A DNA stretch of 8,530 bases from JBOFDK01 sp051650305 (GTDB taxonomy: Bacteria > Bacillota > Clostridia > Lachnospirales > Cellulosilyticaceae), in NCBI GenBank assembly GCA_051650305.1, contig JBOFIT010000230.1, positions 1 to 8,530 on the forward strand, given 5' to 3'. The notes below the pieces were generated by a model. That model did not search any database. It was not told where the DNA came from and saw only the letters and a program-made list of their open reading frames with translations. Position 1 is the stretch's first letter. Each line of letters starts with the position of its first letter. Position numbers and translations under genes: made by a program. Shown here in pieces: positions 5,884 to 8,530 of this stretch.

Positions 5884-7893
5884 TCATTTACGTACAGTTT
5901 CTATGATTTTTGCTGGCAACTCAGCAACACCTGCCTTATTTACAGTATCAAGGAGCTGACCGAGCATCGTCTTATCTGCACCATCAGCATAGCGCATCAT
6001 TTTGTTGATAGCACCTGCTATTGATAAGTTCTTGAAGTCTTCTGATGATAAGTTAAATCTGCTACTGAACGCCTCTAATTGGTGCTTGAAGTACTCAGGG
6101 TCACCTGTGATAAAGGTATCTTTGATATCCGTAAGTACGTCACTATTTTCTACCATGCGGTCTACAGATTTCCCTTTGGTAATAGAACCAATAATCTTAT
6201 CAAAGAACATGGTCTCTCCACCCACAATGTCAATCTTAGCTGATCTGAGAGCTTCTGTAATAACTGCTGCTTGTGCCTCTGCAATGTCTTTCTGTATGTT
6301 GATATTTGCAAGGTCGATGGCTTTTTCTTTTTCAAGTTTAAGCTTGAACTCTTCATGACCTCTACCCACATCGTCTAGTGCCTTCATGCTGGTCGCTTTC
6401 TCTTTGATACCCTCTGCTTCTGCCATGTATTTTTTCTTTAAGATATCAGCTTCCACAGTACCGTCTTTCTCTTTGACTTCAACTTTAGCTGCATCGCCTT
6501 TCGCCTGTGCTAAAGCTTTGGCTTCGATTACTTTTGCTTCTGCCATACCACTCGCTGCATCTTCAAGTACTTTCGCATCCACGATGACTTTGATTGATTC
6601 TGCTTCTTTTTGTGACGCCTTAAGCTTCGCATCTGCATCGATAATTGTTTTTTCTGCGATTCTTTCAGCCGCTTGTTTTGAAGCTTCTGCAATTTGTACT
6701 TCTATAATCAGATTCTTCTCTGCTTCTTCTTCCGCCTTCTTAATTGCCACAGTCTTATAACGCTCTGCTTCTGCTAGGGCACGTGTATCCTTGATTTTTT
6801 CTTCTTCAACGACAGTATCTTTCTCGACTGCTACTCTTTCTCTGATGACAACTTGAATATTTTTCTTTTCCATTTCGACTGCTTTTTCTTTTTCAATGTT
6901 TGCAAGTTCCACGAGTTTTTCTTTATCTGTTCTTTCAAGCAGGCGTTTTTTATCGACTCTTTCTGTCTCTACCGCTTCTGTACTTTCTTTGGATTTCATA
7001 GCAATGATGACTTGTCTTTGTTTATTTTGCTCCGCAACTTCTATCTCTTCATCTGTCTTAACTTTAGCGATCTCTGCCTTGAAGCGCTCTTCTTGAGCTA
7101 CTTTTTCAGCTTCTGCTTCTTCTCTAGAAGTGATAATCGCTATCTCGCGTTTTTGCTTCGCTTCTGCTTCTGCATTTTGTTTTTCAAGTTCAAGTATAGC
7201 TTCTCTTGCAGCTACATCTTGTTGCTTGATGGTCTTCTCTTTTTCTCTTTCGATTTGATTCGCTAAGATGACTTGCTTCGCTGTAAGCTCAGTTATTTTC
7301 TTAATCCCCTCTACATCTAGGATATTGTTACTATTTAAAAGTTTGATATCCGTTTGTTCAAGGTAATCAATGGCTGCATCATCTAGCACATAACCATTTA
7401 AGTCTGTACCAATAATCTGTAAAATCTCATTCTTGAAAGTTTCTCTCTCCGTATAGAGTTGGACAAAATCAAACTTCTTACCCACTGTCTTTAAAGCTTC
7501 TGAGAACTTGGCATCGAAGAAGTCCATTAAAGTTGTAGGGTCAGATGCTTTTTGGCAACCTAGTAATTGCGCGACCTTCAGCACATCTTCTCTACTTTGG
7601 TTAACTCTTACGAAGAATGCAACTCTTATATCTGCTCTTAGATTATCTTTACAAATCAAACCATCCTTACCTTCTCTAGCAATCTCTACGCGCTTGACTG
7701 AAATATCCATAATTTCATGTCTATGTACGATTGGTACAACCATCATTCCCCCAAAGCTTACTCTAGGTCCGCCAACCCCATTTCTTACCACAACCTTACT
7801 CTGCTCCACCTTGCGATAGAACCTCGCAAATAGTGCGAGAATCCCTAAAATAATAATGACAATTGCCCCTATACTTACTAACATGATACCCAT
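5884..7893 (-). CDS. Flotillin (SPFH/band 7) scaffold protein, YqiK/FloT type
   Basis: 669 residues, longer than Bacillus FloT (about 510) and E. coli YqiK (about 550). An N-terminal hydrophobic segment (4-24) anchors it, followed by basic residues (RFYRK). The SPFH domain covers about 30-200, with the typical GGPRVSFGGMMVVPIVHRHE start and a SREDVLKVAQLLG helix. Residues 200-545 form a very long Glu/Lys/Ala-rich coiled coil with the EA-type repeats of flotillins (EAEAK, EEAEAEK, AEAEGIKEKA). The conserved C-terminal segment includes IDIVGGETMFFDKII (555-569) and ends in helices. Flotillins oligomerise in the membrane and organise functional microdomains. ATG at 7893 has the SD AAAGGAG, 7 nt upstream, overlapping the stop codon of the YqiJ-like gene 12 nt away. 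It lies between the YqiJ-like gene and the AAA+ ATPase, so it is probably the membrane platform of this module. The family call is secure. Confidence 0.95.
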   Translation of the reverse strand: MGIMLVSIGAIVIIILGILALFARFYRKVEQSKVVVRNGVGGPRVSFGGMMVVPIVHRHEIMDISVKRVEIAREGKDGLICKDNLRADIRVAFFVRVNQSREDVLKVAQLLGCQKASDPTTLMDFFDAKFSEALKTVGKKFDFVQLYTERETFKNEILQIIGTDLNGYVLDDAAIDYLEQTDIKLLNSNNILDVEGIKKITELTAKQVILANQIEREKEKTIKQQDVAAREAILELEKQNAEAEAKQKREIAIITSREEAEAEKVAQEERFKAEIAKVKTDEEIEVAEQNKQRQVIIAMKSKESTEAVETERVDKKRLLERTDKEKLVELANIEKEKAVEMEKKNIQVVIRERVAVEKDTVVEEEKIKDTRALAEAERYKTVAIKKAEEEAEKNLIIEVQIAEASKQAAERIAEKTIIDADAKLKASQKEAESIKVIVDAKVLEDAASGMAEAKVIEAKALAQAKGDAAKVEVKEKDGTVEADILKKKYMAEAEGIKEKATSMKALDDVGRGHEEFKLKLEKEKAIDLANINIQKDIAEAQAAVITEALRSAKIDIVGGETMFFDKIIGSITKGKSVDRMVENSDVLTDIKDTFITGDPEYFKHQLEAFSSRFNLSSEDFKNLSIAGAINKMMRYADGADKTMLGQLLDTVNKAGVAELPAKIIETVRK

Positions 7894-7905
7894 ACAATCT
7901 CTCCT

Positions 7906-8502
7906 TTATTTAATAATATAATAGATGTTTTTTTCCCTATCTCTACTACTTACAAGTGCAACGTCATTCTTATGAAATGTTTGTCCTTTATTTTCCGCTT
8001 TTACATTAATGACTAACTGTGCACCATCTCTTTCAATCTCTGCCTGCCCAAGTCGGTCCCCTTCAATCTCGCATCTAAGTGTACAGAGTTGCCCGATCAC
8101 ATACTCATCTTTTTCCAATGTCGTATGCTTAAAGATACCTTTTAATGGACGCGTTACATACTTGGTGATCACAAGACTCACACCAAAGCCTGGTATAAAC
8201 AGTATGCCACTTACGACACCACCTATGGTTATAGGTAAGTAACATAGTAGCATCACTATAATCCACCAATTTAATGCGAGTATGCTAAGCACCAGCATAA
8301 AAGGTACTTCTGCTAGATTTAAAAACGCTAGTATTGCATAAAATGGCCCCTGATCTACACCATCCACATCTAAATCAAAATCTAAAAACTCAAAATCTAT
8401 AACGCCAATGATAACGATAAGCCAATAAAGTAATACGACGCCTAACAATACAGTGGGTATGATATTTACCCCTGTCATAGCATTTTTTAGAAGTTCAGCC
8501 AC
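7906..8502 (-). CDS. YqiJ-like membrane protein with C-terminal OB fold (NfeD-like partner of flotillin)
   Basis: 198 residues from the chosen GTG start. There are hydrophobic helices at about 16-35, 53-75, 76-94 and 95-115, so three or four membrane passes. An acidic loop (36-50) alternating Asp/Glu with hydrophobic residues follows the first helix. After VTRPLKG comes a soluble beta-rich domain, about 123-198 (YVIGQLCTLR, GQAEIERDGAQLVINV, NDVALV), which fits the OB fold of YqiJ and NfeD proteins. These are known partners of flotillins, and this gene sits 12 nt upstream of one. GTG at 8502 is chosen because AAAGGGGGG lies 5 nt upstream. An in-frame GTG at 8523 would add seven residues (MKERGDS), but these codons are the SD itself. 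The operon promoter is outside the window. Family call good; precise membrane topology uncertain. Confidence 0.85.
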   Translation of the reverse strand: MAELLKNAMTGVNIIPTVLLGVVLLYWLIVIIGVIDFEFLDFDLDVDGVDQGPFYAILAFLNLAEVPFMLVLSILALNWWIIVMLLCYLPITIGGVVSGILFIPGFGVSLVITKYVTRPLKGIFKHTTLEKDEYVIGQLCTLRCEIEGDRLGQAEIERDGAQLVINVKAENKGQTFHKNDVALVSSRDREKNIYYIIK

Positions 8503-8530
8503 ACTATCCCCCCTTTCTTTCACCGTCAGT

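Noticed and set aside
6386..7266. Plus-strand ORFs of 124 and 137 codons opposite the flotillin
   Set aside because: They are reverse-strand shadows of the Glu/Lys/Ala-rich coiled coil, giving Ser/Phe-rich translations with no SD or domain.
6259..7296. Repetitive sequence in the flotillin as a CRISPR or DNA tandem repeat
   Set aside because: The repetition is at the protein level (Glu/Ala/Lys coiled coil) with no fixed-length DNA unit or spacers.

Overview
The window looks like chromosomal DNA of a low-GC (about 40% by eye) Gram-positive anaerobe, most likely a clostridial relative. This is inferred from the strong purine-rich Shine-Dalgarno (SD) sequences, the short clostridial-type peptide deformylase, AT-rich extended -10 promoters and codon use. 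It cannot be pinned to a genus from the sequence alone.

Layout. Positions 1-296 (minus) hold the first 98 codons of a peptide deformylase gene that runs off the left edge. Positions 297-590 are a divergent regulatory region with one extended -10 promoter facing each way. Positions 591-755 (plus) encode a 54-residue single-pass membrane peptide. Positions 756-955 hold a plus-strand terminator, a minus-strand extended -10 promoter and a weak minus-strand terminator. Positions 956-8502 (minus) are a tight three-gene operon read right to left: a YqiJ-like membrane/OB-fold protein, a 669-residue flotillin (SPFH) and a 1639-residue AAA+ ATPase. The intergenic gaps are 12 and 8 nt, and each SD overlaps the preceding stop codon. 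The operon promoter lies beyond the right edge.

How the parts work together. YqiJ-type protein plus flotillin is the known YqiJ-YqiK pairing, comparable to NfeD plus FloT in Bacillus: a membrane scaffold with a cytosolic OB fold. The giant ATPase belongs to the family that databases usually call 'DNA repair ATPase' (DUF3686-type N-terminus). Its genetic coupling to two membrane-scaffold genes suggests a membrane-associated remodelling machine rather than a DNA repair enzyme.

The most interesting unannotated structure is at 471-887. The small membrane peptide has an SD that can be sequestered in its own leader. A convergent minus-strand transcript is predicted from about 872 to about 722, with an extended -10 promoter and a hairpin-plus-U-tract terminator that sits over the end of the peptide gene. 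This is the layout of a type I toxin-antitoxin locus of the TxpA/RatA or BsrG/SR4 kind. It is an inference from layout, not from a family match.
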